Source: an uncultured Dorea sp.
Lineage (GTDB): Bacteria > Bacillota > Clostridia > Lachnospirales > Lachnospiraceae
Direction of reading: 5' to 3'
Assembly: GCF_934294775.1 (NCBI RefSeq)
Contig: NZ_CAKRAH010000028.1
Span: forward strand, 1-30,798
Length of the DNA: 30,798 bases
How positions within the stretch are numbered: the first letter of the stretch is position 1; every line of letters begins with the position of its first letter. The translations under genes were made by a program, and so were the position numbers. This document shows, one piece after another, positions 1 to 8,231 of the stretch. Under the pieces are notes generated by a model. That model saw only the letters and a list, made by a program, of their open reading frames with translations, was not told where the DNA came from and did no database searches.

Positions 1-21
1 AATTTTAAGGAGGTGTAACCT

Positions 22-201
22 ATGTCAATTTGTCCAAAGAATAAATCTTCTAAAGCAAGAAGAGACAAAAGAAGAGCAAACTGGAAAATGAGCGCACCAA
101 ATCTGGTAAAATGCAGCAAGTGTGGCGAATTAATGATGCCTCACAGAGTATGCAAGCATTGTGGTTCATACAATCAGAAAACAGTTATCGCTCAGGATTA
201 A
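22..201 (+). CDS. rpmF: 50S ribosomal protein L32
   Basis: A 59-residue, very basic protein read from ATG 22 behind a strong AAGGAGG site at 7-13. It begins MSICPKNKSSKARRDKRRAN and carries a zinc-ribbon with two CxxC pairs (C31/C34 and C44/C47), as in the zinc-binding form of bacterial L32. It is a structural protein of the large ribosomal subunit. In Firmicutes rpmF usually precedes plsX; here an unrelated hydrolase gene separates them. A perfect hairpin terminator follows directly, so the transcript that enters from the left edge ends here. The gene is complete. Confidence 0.96.
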   Translation: MSICPKNKSSKARRDKRRANWKMSAPNLVKCSKCGELMMPHRVCKHCGSYNQKTVIAQD

Positions 202-223
202 TTTTTTGAAAATGATGTAAATT

Positions 224-257
224 CAAGGGCTGTGCATTTATGCACAGCCCTTGTTTT
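224..257 (+). terminator. Intrinsic terminator after rpmF
   Basis: A perfect 13-bp stem (224-236 with 241-253, core AGGGCTGTGCA) closes a four-base TTTA loop and is followed by GTTTT. It should end the rpmF transcript. Confidence 0.9.
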
Positions 258-385
258 GCTTTTATCGTTATGTGTTCGGAAGAATCTGCAAGTGACAAGT
301 TCTCTGTATAGCTTAAAGCGTGTCCGAAAAATACTTTTTAAGACGCACTCTAATGTAATCCAAATGAAAATAAATATTTTATATG

Positions 386-413
386 TTGCAACTTTTTTTA
401 ATAGTGTTATAAT
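386..413 (+). promoter_or_regulatory. Promoter for the pip-like gene
   Basis: TTGCAA (386-391), a 16-base spacer, then a consensus TATAAT (408-413). It lies downstream of the rpmF terminator, so the hydrolase gene is probably transcribed alone. Confidence 0.65.
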
Positions 414-553
414 TTTAACTAGGTATAAAATGTAGTCTATAATGTCAGATATAAAATGTTGAAGAAAGGGGACATCAGTGCTGTCTAATCGGGGACATAA
501 GAGATTATATTGCACTGCGAACTACAGTATCTTAAAAAAGGAGGATTAACAAA

Positions 554-1444
554 ATGGCAAAAATTACAGAAGGGTATATGCCTTTTCACGGCTATCAGAC
601 TTACTACAGAATCGTTGGAGAACAGAAAGATAATGGAAAAGCTCCATTGATCTGTCTTCATGGCGGACCGGGATCTACTCACAATTATTATGAAGTACTG
701 GATAACGTTGCAGACGATGATGACCGTATGATCGTTATGTACGATCAGCTGGGATGCGGAAAATCTTATCTGGACGGACATCCAGAGATGTGGACACAGG
801 ATCTGTGGCTGGACGAGCTGGATGCTCTGAGAGAACATCTGGGACTGAAAGAATGCCACATCATTGGTCAGTCTTGGGGCGGTATGATGCAGATTGCATA
901 TGCGATTGAACGTGGAGCGGAAGGTGTGAAGTCTTTCATTATTTCTTCTGGTCATCCAAGCAGCAGCTTATGGGCAAGAGAAGGAATGAGAAGAATTAAG
1001 ATGATGTCTGAAGAAGACCAGGCAGCGATTAATGATGCACTGGAACGTAATGACTTTACGGGAGAGGCTTATCTGAAAGCAGTCGATAACTACATGGACA
1101 GATACTGCAATTACTGGAGAGAAGATCTTCCAGAATGCTGTACAAGACCAAAGAAATCCGGCGGAGAGGCTTATTTGTATGGATGGGGACCAAATGAGTT
1201 TGTTCCATCTGGTACATTAAAAGATTTTGAGTATATTGACAGACTTCATGAGATCAAAGTTCCATCACTGATCATGAGTGGTATTTCTGATCTGTGCTCA
1301 CCATTAGTTGCAAAAACTATGGCAGATGAAATTCCGAATTCCAAGTGGATTCTCTGGGAGAGAGCAAGACATACTACATTTGTAGACAGACACGATGATT
1401 ATTGTGTTGAGTTGATTAAGTGGATGAACGAATACGATAAATAA
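554..1444 (+). CDS. pip: Prolyl aminopeptidase-like alpha/beta hydrolase (S33)
   Basis: A 296-residue alpha/beta hydrolase of peptidase family S33. HGGPG at 36-40 forms the oxyanion loop, the nucleophile elbow GQSWGG puts Ser107 in place, and Asp246 (in SGISDLCSP) and His273 (in ARHTTF) complete the triad. Family members release N-terminal proline or other residues from peptides in the cytoplasm; no signal peptide is seen. The start at ATG 554 has an AAAGGAGG site at 537-544. The gene has its own promoter and terminator and separates rpmF from plsX, so it looks like an insertion into a conserved order. The family is certain; proline specificity is inferred. Confidence 0.88.
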   Translation: MAKITEGYMPFHGYQTYYRIVGEQKDNGKAPLICLHGGPGSTHNYYEVLDNVADDDDRMIVMYDQLGCGKSYLDGHPEMWTQDLWLDELDALREHLGLKECHIIGQSWGGMMQIAYAIERGAEGVKSFIISSGHPSSSLWAREGMRRIKMMSEEDQAAINDALERNDFTGEAYLKAVDNYMDRYCNYWREDLPECCTRPKKSGGEAYLYGWGPNEFVPSGTLKDFEYIDRLHEIKVPSLIMSGISDLCSPLVAKTMADEIPNSKWILWERARHTTFVDRHDDYCVELIKWMNEYDK

Positions 1445-1468
1445 AAATATATAGCATAAAAGTGCGAA

Positions 1469-1507
1469 AAAAAGAGATTCGGCAAAAAACGGGCTGAATC
1501 TCTTTTT
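1469..1507 (+). terminator. Intrinsic terminator after the pip-like gene
   Basis: AAAAAGAGATTC (1469-1480) pairs with GAATCTCTTTTT (1496-1507), and GGC/GCT extends the stem inward. The 3' arm ends in a T-run. Confidence 0.85.
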
Positions 1508-1580
1508 GGCTAAAAGACGTGGTGCTGTGATCATAGAAGGCCTTTTTTAGACACACTCTGGCGTTTTTCAAAGGAAAATA

Positions 1581-1609
1581 TTGATTTTTGTATAGATGTT
1601 TAGTAGAAT
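1581..1609 (+). promoter_or_regulatory. Promoter for the plsX operon
   Basis: TTGATT (1581-1586), a 17-base spacer and TAGAAT (1604-1609), 28 bases before the plsX start. With a terminator upstream, this probably starts the plsX-acpP transcript. Confidence 0.6.
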
Positions 1610-1637
1610 AAATTCAGTAATGCTAGGAGGAATTAAT

Positions 1638-2660
1638 ATGTCAGAAATTACAGTAATAGCATTGGACGCTATGGGCGGGGACAATGCACCTGGCGAAATG
1701 GTCAAAGGAGCAGTGGATGCTCTTGGTCGTGAGCAGGATATTAAAGTATATCTGCTTGGTAAAGAAGATGTTGTTCAGGCTGAATTACAGAAATATACGT
1801 ATGATAAAGAACGATTAGAAGTTGTCAATACAACAGAGGTAATCGAGACAGCAGAGCCACCGGTAAATGCAATCAGAAGAAAAAAAGATTCTTCCATTGT
1901 CGTCGGTATGAAGATGGTGAAAGAGGGCAAGGCGGATGCGTTTGTATCAGCCGGAAGTTCGGGAGCAATTCTGGTAGGTGGGCAGGTGATTGTAGGACGG
2001 ATCAAGGGCGTTGAAAGACCACCGCTTGCATCCTTAATACCGACAGAAAAGGGAGTAGCACTTCTGATCGACTGTGGGGCAAATGTGGATGCCAGAGCTT
2101 CACATCTGGTACAGTTTGCTAAGATGGGTTCTATCTATATGGAGCATGTAGTCGGAATTAAAAATCCAAAGGTTGGAATCGTTAATATCGGAGCAGAAGA
2201 AGAAAAAGGAAATGCACTGGTAAAAGAGACATTTCCTATGTTAAAGGAAGAAGATTCTATTAACTTTATCGGAAGTGTGGAAGCAAGAGAAATTCCACAT
2301 GGACAGGCTGATGTTATTGTAACAGAAGCTTTTTCAGGAAATGTAATTTTGAAGCTGTATGAAGGAGTCGGTTCGGTTCTGATCAGTAAAGTAAAAGAGG
2401 GACTGATGTCTACGTTGCGCAGTAAAATGGGTGCACTTTTGATCAAACCGGCGTTAAAAGAAACTTTAAAATCTTTCGATGCCAGTGAATATGGTGGTGC
2501 ACCGCTTCTGGGGCTGAATGGACTTGTGGTAAAAACACATGGAAGTTCAAAGGCAAAAGAAGTAAGCAATACGTTGATTCAGTGTGTAACATTTAAGAAA
2601 CAGAAAATTAACGAAAAAATTAAAGAAAGTATTCAATCGGATCAGAAGTCCGCTGAATAA
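1638..2660 (+). CDS. plsX: Phosphate acyltransferase PlsX
   Basis: A 340-residue protein that makes acyl-phosphate from acyl-ACP, which PlsY then uses to form lysophosphatidate in phospholipid synthesis. The N-terminus MSEITVIALDAMGGDNAP is the family hallmark, and SAGSSGA (about residue 100) and TEAFSGN (about 230) are conserved loops. The start at ATG 1638 has AGGAGG at 1625-1630; an in-frame ATG at 1596 would add 14 residues without a ribosome site and overlaps the promoter's -10. The next gene encodes the acyl carrier that supplies its substrate, so the pair forms a lipid-synthesis unit. Confidence 0.95.
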   Translation: MSEITVIALDAMGGDNAPGEMVKGAVDALGREQDIKVYLLGKEDVVQAELQKYTYDKERLEVVNTTEVIETAEPPVNAIRRKKDSSIVVGMKMVKEGKADAFVSAGSSGAILVGGQVIVGRIKGVERPPLASLIPTEKGVALLIDCGANVDARASHLVQFAKMGSIYMEHVVGIKNPKVGIVNIGAEEEKGNALVKETFPMLKEEDSINFIGSVEAREIPHGQADVIVTEAFSGNVILKLYEGVGSVLISKVKEGLMSTLRSKMGALLIKPALKETLKSFDASEYGGAPLLGLNGLVVKTHGSSKAKEVSNTLIQCVTFKKQKINEKIKESIQSDQKSAE

Positions 2661-2693
2661 TATATTACTATCGATGAGAAAAGGAGATTTGAT

Positions 2694-2927
2694 ATGGAAC
2701 TTGAAAAATTAAAAGAAATCATTGCTGACGTATTAAACGTAGAAGTAGATGATATTACAGAGGACACAACATTTGTAGATGATCTGGGAGCAGATTCACT
2801 TGACATTTTCCAGATTATCATGGGAATAGAAGAAACATTTGATATTGAAATCGATAATGATGATGCTGAGAAGATTTCTACTGTAGGAGATGCAGTTGAG
2901 CAGATCAAGAATGCAACTAACAACTAG
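2694..2927 (+). CDS. acpP: Acyl carrier protein
   Basis: A 77-residue, strongly acidic protein with the phosphopantetheine site DLGADSLD; Ser35 carries the 4'-phosphopantetheine arm. The length and four-helix sequence pattern match fatty-acid-synthesis ACP. The start at ATG 2694 has AAAAGGAG at 2679-2686. It lies 33 bases after plsX and should be cotranscribed with it. A strong terminator follows 19 bases after its stop, consistent with ACP being needed in much larger amount than the RNase III gene downstream. Confidence 0.96.
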   Translation: MELEKLKEIIADVLNVEVDDITEDTTFVDDLGADSLDIFQIIMGIEETFDIEIDNDDAEKISTVGDAVEQIKNATNN

Positions 2928-2946
2928 GCAGAAAATATGAAAAACG

Positions 2947-2971
2947 AAAAAGCCCTGCCAAGGGCTTTTTT
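2947..2971 (+). terminator. Terminator or attenuator between acpP and rnc
   Basis: AAAAAGCCCT (2947-2956) and AGGGCTTTTT (2961-2970) form a perfect 10-bp stem around GCCA, with a T-run. It ends 16 bases before the chosen rnc start, so rnc, smc and ftsY probably depend on readthrough or an internal promoter. Confidence 0.85.
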
Positions 2972-2987
2972 CGATATGGAGTTTTAT

Positions 2988-3683
2988 ATGAATAAAGATC
3001 TAAAAGAATTAGAACAAAAGATTGGGTACACATTTAAAGATTTCGAACTTTTTAAAAATGCAATGCTCCACAGTTCTTATGCAAATGAAAAACATTTGCC
3101 GAAGTATGAATGTAATGAACGTCTGGAGTTCCTGGGAGATGCGGTTCTTGAACTGGTATCCAGTGAATTTTTATTTCACAACAATCCGAAAGTACCGGAA
3201 GGGGAGTTGACGAAGACAAGAGCAAGCATGGTATGTGAGCCGGCTTTGGCATTTTGTGCAAGAGAGCTGGATCTTGGAGAATATTTGCTGCTTGGAAAAG
3301 GCGAAGATGCAACTGGAGGACGTAAGAGAGAATCTGTAACCTCGGACGCAATGGAAGCTCTGATCGGGGCAATTTATCTTGATGGTGGTTTTACTAGTGC
3401 AAAAGAGTTCATACATCGCTTTATTCTGCAGGATTTGGAGAATAAAAAACTCTTTTTTGATAGCAAGACTATCCTGCAGGAGATCGTGCAGGCGAATTTC
3501 AAAGAGACAATCTCGTATCATCTGATCGGAGAAGAAGGGCCAGACCATAATAAGACATTCCGTGTAGCAGTACATATTGGAGAGGAAGAATATGGGGTCG
3601 GAGCAGGCAGAACCAAGAAGGCGGCAGAACAGGAAGCTGCATATGTTACGATTCTGAAACTGCATGAAAAGAACATAAAGTAG
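2988..3683 (+). CDS. rnc: Ribonuclease III
   Basis: A 231-residue double-strand-specific endoribonuclease for rRNA and mRNA processing. The catalytic domain has NERLEFLGDAV at 43-53 and the second acidic site SDAMEALIGAIYLD, with Asp120 and Glu123. A double-stranded-RNA-binding domain fills about 160-230 and ends KKAAEQEAA. The frame stays open back to ATG 2937, but that would place the terminator hairpin inside the protein and add an unlike N-terminus. ATG 2988 has GGAG at 2978-2981 and gives the usual family length. smc starts 7 bases after its stop, a common Firmicute pairing. Confidence 0.94.
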   Translation: MNKDLKELEQKIGYTFKDFELFKNAMLHSSYANEKHLPKYECNERLEFLGDAVLELVSSEFLFHNNPKVPEGELTKTRASMVCEPALAFCARELDLGEYLLLGKGEDATGGRKRESVTSDAMEALIGAIYLDGGFTSAKEFIHRFILQDLENKKLFFDSKTILQEIVQANFKETISYHLIGEEGPDHNKTFRVAVHIGEEEYGVGAGRTKKAAEQEAAYVTILKLHEKNIK

Positions 3684-3690
3684 GTGTGGA

Positions 3691-6600
3691 ATGTATTTAA
3701 AAAGCATAGAGGTGCAGGGATTTAAATCATTTGCAAATAAGATAAAATTTGAATTCCATAATGGTATCACCGGTATTGTCGGACCGAACGGGAGTGGTAA
3801 AAGTAATGTAGCAGATGCCGTAAGGTGGGTATTAGGTGAACAGCGTATCAAGCAGCTTAGAGGCGGTACGATGCAGGATGTTATATTCTCGGGAACGGAG
3901 AATAGAAAACCGCTCAGTTATGCATCGGTAGCAATTACATTGGATAATTCGGATCATAAGCTTCCGGTTGACTACGAAGAAGTGACGGTAGCAAGAAAGC
4001 TTTACCGTTCTGGGGAAAGCGAATATCTGATTAACGGAAGAGCTTGCAGGTTAAAAGATGTAAATGAGCTTTTTTATGATACTGGTATTGGTAAAGAAGG
4101 ATATTCTATCATAGGACAGGGACAGATTGACAAGATCTTAAACGGTAAGCCGGAAGAGCGGAGGGAACTCTTTGACGAAGCAGCTGGAATTGTGAAGTTT
4201 AAGAGAAGAAAAAGCCTTTCACTGAAAAAACTGGAAGATGAGCGCCAGAATCTGGTGCGTGTTAACGACATTCTGTCGGAGCTGGAAAAGCAGGTGGGAC
4301 CATTAGAGCGTCAGTCAGAAAAGGCGAGAGAATATCTGAAACGCAAAGAAGAATTAAAGACTTATGATATTAATATGTTCCTGCTTGAGATGGAGCGGAT
4401 CCGTGAGCAGATCCTGGAACTGGAAAAGAAGCTTAGCATAACAAAAGAAGAATTAGAAGATGCTTCCAGACAGTATGAGGAGACGAAGACGGAGTACGAA
4501 TCCATCGAAGAGCAAGTAGATGTGATCGATGAGGCAATCGAGAAGTCAAACCGGCAGTTAAACGAGACAACATTGTTAAAGCAGCAGCTGGAGAACCAGA
4601 TCGCACTTTTGAAAGAGCAGATTAACAGTGCAAAGATGAATGATGAGCACTATGAGCAGCGTGCGAATACAATCACAGGTGAGTTGTCTGACAGGGAAAG
4701 ACAGCTAAAAGAACTGCAGAAAGAAAAAGAATCCATTACAAAAGAGATGGATGACAAGCAGTCGCAGGAAGAACAGTTAAAAAAAGAACTTGCAGAGATT
4801 CAGGCACAGATCATAGAGATTACAGAATCTGTAGATGAAAAGAAGACGCATATCATGGAAATACTGAATAACAGGGCATCGACAAAAGCCCAGATTCAGA
4901 AATTTGACACCATGATGGAGCAGATCCAGGTTCGGAAATCCCAGATCAACCGTCAGATTATTGAAAATGACAGCGAGATAGCAGAAGAGAATGAAAATTT
5001 CAAAATGTTCCAGACGGAGTTGAAGAATATTTCTGATGAAATTATTTCTCTTACAGAGCAAAATAAATCTTATGAAACGAAGATAAAAGAACTGCAATCG
5101 CAGATCGCAAAACAGTCGCAGATGCTTCAGGCCGGGCAGTCTGCATTTCACAGAGAACAGTCCAGACTGGAATCGCTGAAAAATATTACGGAACGCTATG
5201 ATGGATATGGCAACAGTATCCGCAGGGTAATGGATAATAAAGACCGGGAAAAAGGTCTTCTTGGTGTAGTTGCCGATATCATAAAAGTGGGAAGAGACTA
5301 TGAGATAGCAGTTGAAACAGCTCTTGGTGGAAGCATTCAGAATATTGTAACGGAAGACGAAGAGACAGCCAAGCGGATGATTACATTTCTGAAAAAGAAC
5401 AAATATGGACGTGCAACGTTCCTTCCGCTTACTTCGATTCGTGCGAATGCAGGTATCAACCGCCCGGAGGCCATGAAAGAAGCCGGAGTAATCGGAACTG
5501 CGAATAAACTGGTCCAGGTAGAAGAGAAATATAAAACACTGGCAGATTTTCTGCTTGGAAGAACGCTGGTAGTTGATCATATCGATCACGCAACCGTAAT
5601 AGCGAGAAAGTACCATCAGTCAATCCGTATCGTTACGCTGGAAGGAGAACTGATTAATCCGGGTGGATCCATGACGGGTGGAGCCTTTAAGAATTCGAGC
5701 AATCTTTTAAGCCGTAGAAGAGAGATTGAAGAATTTGAAAAAACGGTCCATAAATTAAAAAAAGAAATGGACGACATGGAGAGCCAGACTGTAAAACTAA
5801 AAGAAGAAAGAGCCGATTTTTATGAAAAGACGGATGCGATCGGAACAGAACTTCAGAAAGCATACGTTGTACAGAATACGGCAAAGATGAATGCAGAACA
5901 GTCGCTGACCAAAATTAAAAATTTCAAAGAGCATTCCGACAGTATCCGGAAAGAAGCAGAAAAACTGGATATAGAGATCACAGAGATCATGGATAACCAG
6001 GAATCCATTAATGTGGAACTGGATACCTCACAGGATATGGAAAAGATGTTAAACAGTGATATTGAAAAAAGTCAGGAAGCGCTTGAAGATATGCATGTAA
6101 AAGAGAGCGAAAAATCCAGACAGGTGGAGCAGAGTCATCTGGAATATGCTGGATTGGAACAGAAGTACATGTTCATAACGGAAAATATTACCCGTATCTG
6201 TGAAGAAATGGATAAATTCCATATGGAACTGGAAGAAATATCCAGAAATAAAGGCGGTACATCGAAAGAAATCTCGGAAAAAGAAGATAAGATCCGGGAA
6301 TTGCAAGAAACGATTGAAAATTCAGGAGACCTTTTCGGAGAAATCAAACAGCAGATTGAACGTTCTAAAAAAGAAAGAGAAGAATTAAATCAGCGGCATA
6401 AGACCTTCTTCGAAAAGCGAGAAGAAATATCAAAACATATGACGGATCTGGATAAAGAAGTATATCGTCTGGAAAGCCAGAAAACTACGTATGAAGAAAA
6501 TTCAGAAAAACAGATCAATTATATGTGGGAAGAATACGAAGTGACATTAAATCATGCCAGAGAACTTAGAAATCCGGATCTGACAGATCTGAATGTCATG

Positions 6601-7251
6601 AAAAGAAGAATCAAGGAGTTAAAAAGTGAGATCCGTGCACTTGGAAATGTCAATGTCAATGCGATTGAAGAATATAAAAGTGTATCAGAACGTTATGAAT
6701 TCTTAAAAGGTCAGCATGACGATCTGGTGGAAGCAGCAGAGACACTGGAACAGATCATAGAAGAATTGGATACCGCTATGCGCAAACAGTTCAAAGAGCA
6801 GTTTGCAAGAATAGCCAGAGAATTTGACAAAGTGTTCAAGGAACTCTTCGGAGGTGGAAAGGGAACACTGGAGCTGATGGAGGAAGAAGATATACTGGAA
6901 GCAGGAATCCGCATCATCGCCCAGCCACCTGGAAAGAAACTGCAGAATATGATGCAGCTGTCCGGTGGGGAAAAGGCATTGACTGCGATTGCGCTTTTAT
7001 TCGCAATCCAGAATCTGAAACCGTCACCATTCTGTCTTCTGGATGAGATTGAGGCAGCACTTGATGATAATAACGTAGACCGTTTTGCGCAATATTTGCA
7101 TAAACTTACAAAATATACACAATTTATTGTAATTACGCACAGACGTGGTACAATGACAGCAGCGGACCGTTTGTACGGTATTACAATGCAGGAAAAAGGT
7201 ATATCGACCCTGGTATCTGTAAGCCTGCTGGAAAACGAACTGGATAAATAG
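3691..7251 (+). CDS. smc: Chromosome segregation protein SMC
   Basis: A 1186-residue SMC ATPase that compacts and helps resolve replicated chromosomes with ScpA and ScpB. The N-terminal head has Walker A GPNGSGKSN at about 31-39. Long heptad-rich coiled coils run on both sides of a hinge at about 500-650, which has the glycine-rich GGSMTGGAF segment near its end. The C-terminal head has the signature LSGGEKAL near 1090 and Walker B CLLDEIEAALDD near 1115. The length matches bacterial SMC. The ribosome site before ATG 3691 is weak (AGGTG), which suggests coupling to rnc. Confidence 0.97.
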   Translation: MYLKSIEVQGFKSFANKIKFEFHNGITGIVGPNGSGKSNVADAVRWVLGEQRIKQLRGGTMQDVIFSGTENRKPLSYASVAITLDNSDHKLPVDYEEVTVARKLYRSGESEYLINGRACRLKDVNELFYDTGIGKEGYSIIGQGQIDKILNGKPEERRELFDEAAGIVKFKRRKSLSLKKLEDERQNLVRVNDILSELEKQVGPLERQSEKAREYLKRKEELKTYDINMFLLEMERIREQILELEKKLSITKEELEDASRQYEETKTEYESIEEQVDVIDEAIEKSNRQLNETTLLKQQLENQIALLKEQINSAKMNDEHYEQRANTITGELSDRERQLKELQKEKESITKEMDDKQSQEEQLKKELAEIQAQIIEITESVDEKKTHIMEILNNRASTKAQIQKFDTMMEQIQVRKSQINRQIIENDSEIAEENENFKMFQTELKNISDEIISLTEQNKSYETKIKELQSQIAKQSQMLQAGQSAFHREQSRLESLKNITERYDGYGNSIRRVMDNKDREKGLLGVVADIIKVGRDYEIAVETALGGSIQNIVTEDEETAKRMITFLKKNKYGRATFLPLTSIRANAGINRPEAMKEAGVIGTANKLVQVEEKYKTLADFLLGRTLVVDHIDHATVIARKYHQSIRIVTLEGELINPGGSMTGGAFKNSSNLLSRRREIEEFEKTVHKLKKEMDDMESQTVKLKEERADFYEKTDAIGTELQKAYVVQNTAKMNAEQSLTKIKNFKEHSDSIRKEAEKLDIEITEIMDNQESINVELDTSQDMEKMLNSDIEKSQEALEDMHVKESEKSRQVEQSHLEYAGLEQKYMFITENITRICEEMDKFHMELEEISRNKGGTSKEISEKEDKIRELQETIENSGDLFGEIKQQIERSKKEREELNQRHKTFFEKREEISKHMTDLDKEVYRLESQKTTYEENSEKQINYMWEEYEVTLNHARELRNPDLTDLNVMKRRIKELKSEIRALGNVNVNAIEEYKSVSERYEFLKGQHDDLVEAAETLEQIIEELDTAMRKQFKEQFARIAREFDKVFKELFGGGKGTLELMEEEDILEAGIRIIAQPPGKKLQNMMQLSGGEKALTAIALLFAIQNLKPSPFCLLDEIEAALDDNNVDRFAQYLHKLTKYTQFIVITHRRGTMTAADRLYGITMQEKGISTLVSVSLLENELDK

Positions 7252-7260
7252 GAGGATTGT

Positions 7261-8211
7261 ATGGGATTTTTTGAAAAACTGGTTGCCGGACTTGGAAAGA
7301 CCAGAGATAATATTGTATCAGGAATGGACAGCATTTTTCATGGATTTTCACGTATTGATGATGACTTTTATGAAGAACTGGAAGAGGTCCTGATCATGGG
7401 GGATCTGGGAGTACAGGCAACGTACGATATACTGGATGACCTGAAAGCAAAGGTAAAAGAAAAGCATATTAAAGAGCCGATGGCATGTCGTGAACTTCTG
7501 ATTGAAAGTATCAAAGAGCAGATGGATATCGGTGAAACAGCATATGAATTCGAAAACCATCCATCCGTAGTGATGGTAATTGGCGTAAATGGCGTAGGAA
7601 AGACAACTACCATTGGAAAACTGGCCGGAAAATTGCGCGCACAGAATAAAAAGGTAGTTATCGCAGCAGCAGACACATTCCGTGCTGCGGCAGGTGAACA
7701 GTTAAAAGAGTGGGCGAATCGTTCCCAGGCTGAGCTGATCGGAGGGCAGGAAGGATCCGACCCTGCATCTGTTGTATTTGATGCAGTTGCAGCTGCGAAG
7801 GCAAGACATGCAGATGTGCTGATGATTGATACGGCGGGACGTCTGCATAATAAAAAGAATCTGATGGAAGAACTTCGGAAGATGAACAGGATCATCGACA
7901 GAGAATATCCGGATGCGTACAGAGAGACACTGGTTGTTCTGGATGCAACGACCGGGCAGAATGCGCTTCAGCAGGCAAAAGAATTTAATGATGTGGCAGA
8001 AATTACAGGGATTGTCCTTACAAAGATGGATGGAACAGCAAAGGGAGGAATTGCAGTTGCTATTCATGCTGAGCTGGGCGTTCCGGTAAAATATATTGGT
8101 GTAGGAGAGACCATTGATGATCTGCAGAAGTTTGATGCAGATGATTTTGTAAATGCGTTATTTGAAAGACCAAAAGAGGATGAGTCGGAAGACGAGTCAG
8201 AAAATGACTAA
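7261..8211 (+). CDS. ftsY: Signal recognition particle receptor FtsY
   Basis: A 316-residue SRP-family GTPase that docks ribosome-nascent-chain/SRP complexes at the membrane. A short helical N domain (about 1-95) precedes the G domain with GVNGVGKTTT (about 107-116), ADTFRAAA, DTAGR (about 190) and TKMDG (about 255). The acidic A domain of proteobacterial FtsY is missing at the N-terminus, as is usual in Firmicutes; instead the C-terminal tail is acidic (EDESEDESEND). The AGGAGG site at 7250-7255 overlaps the smc stop codon, so the two genes are tightly coupled. Confidence 0.96.
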   Translation: MGFFEKLVAGLGKTRDNIVSGMDSIFHGFSRIDDDFYEELEEVLIMGDLGVQATYDILDDLKAKVKEKHIKEPMACRELLIESIKEQMDIGETAYEFENHPSVVMVIGVNGVGKTTTIGKLAGKLRAQNKKVVIAAADTFRAAAGEQLKEWANRSQAELIGGQEGSDPASVVFDAVAAAKARHADVLMIDTAGRLHNKKNLMEELRKMNRIIDREYPDAYRETLVVLDATTGQNALQQAKEFNDVAEITGIVLTKMDGTAKGGIAVAIHAELGVPVKYIGVGETIDDLQKFDADDFVNALFERPKEDESEDESEND

Positions 8212-8231
8212 GAGGAAGAGAGGAACAAAAG

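Larger units (their letters stand above)
202..553 (+). other. Intergenic region between rpmF and the pip-like gene
   Basis: This 352-base gap holds the rpmF terminator (224-257), a promoter at 386-413 and about 130 bases of leader before the pip-like gene. The leader has a direct repeat of TATAAAATGT at 424-433 and 450-459 and two copies of GGGGACAT near 468 and 493. A second weaker -10 (TATAAT, 438-443) lies inside it. The reading frames here are short, AT-rich and lack ribosome sites, so no gene is called. Confidence 0.6.

Noticed and set aside
198..515. 105-residue leftward frame between rpmF and the pip-like gene
   Set aside because: It crosses the rpmF terminator and the promoter on the other strand, has no ribosome site, and its sequence has no protein-like features.
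2937..2987. Longer N-terminus for RNase III from ATG 2937
   Set aside because: It would translate through a perfect terminator hairpin and adds residues unlike the family; ATG 2988 has GGAG at the right distance.
4777..5616. 279-residue leftward frame opposite smc
   Set aside because: It lies wholly antisense to the SMC coiled coil, is rich in Phe, Cys and Leu as expected from antisense of Glu/Lys codons, and has no ribosome site.
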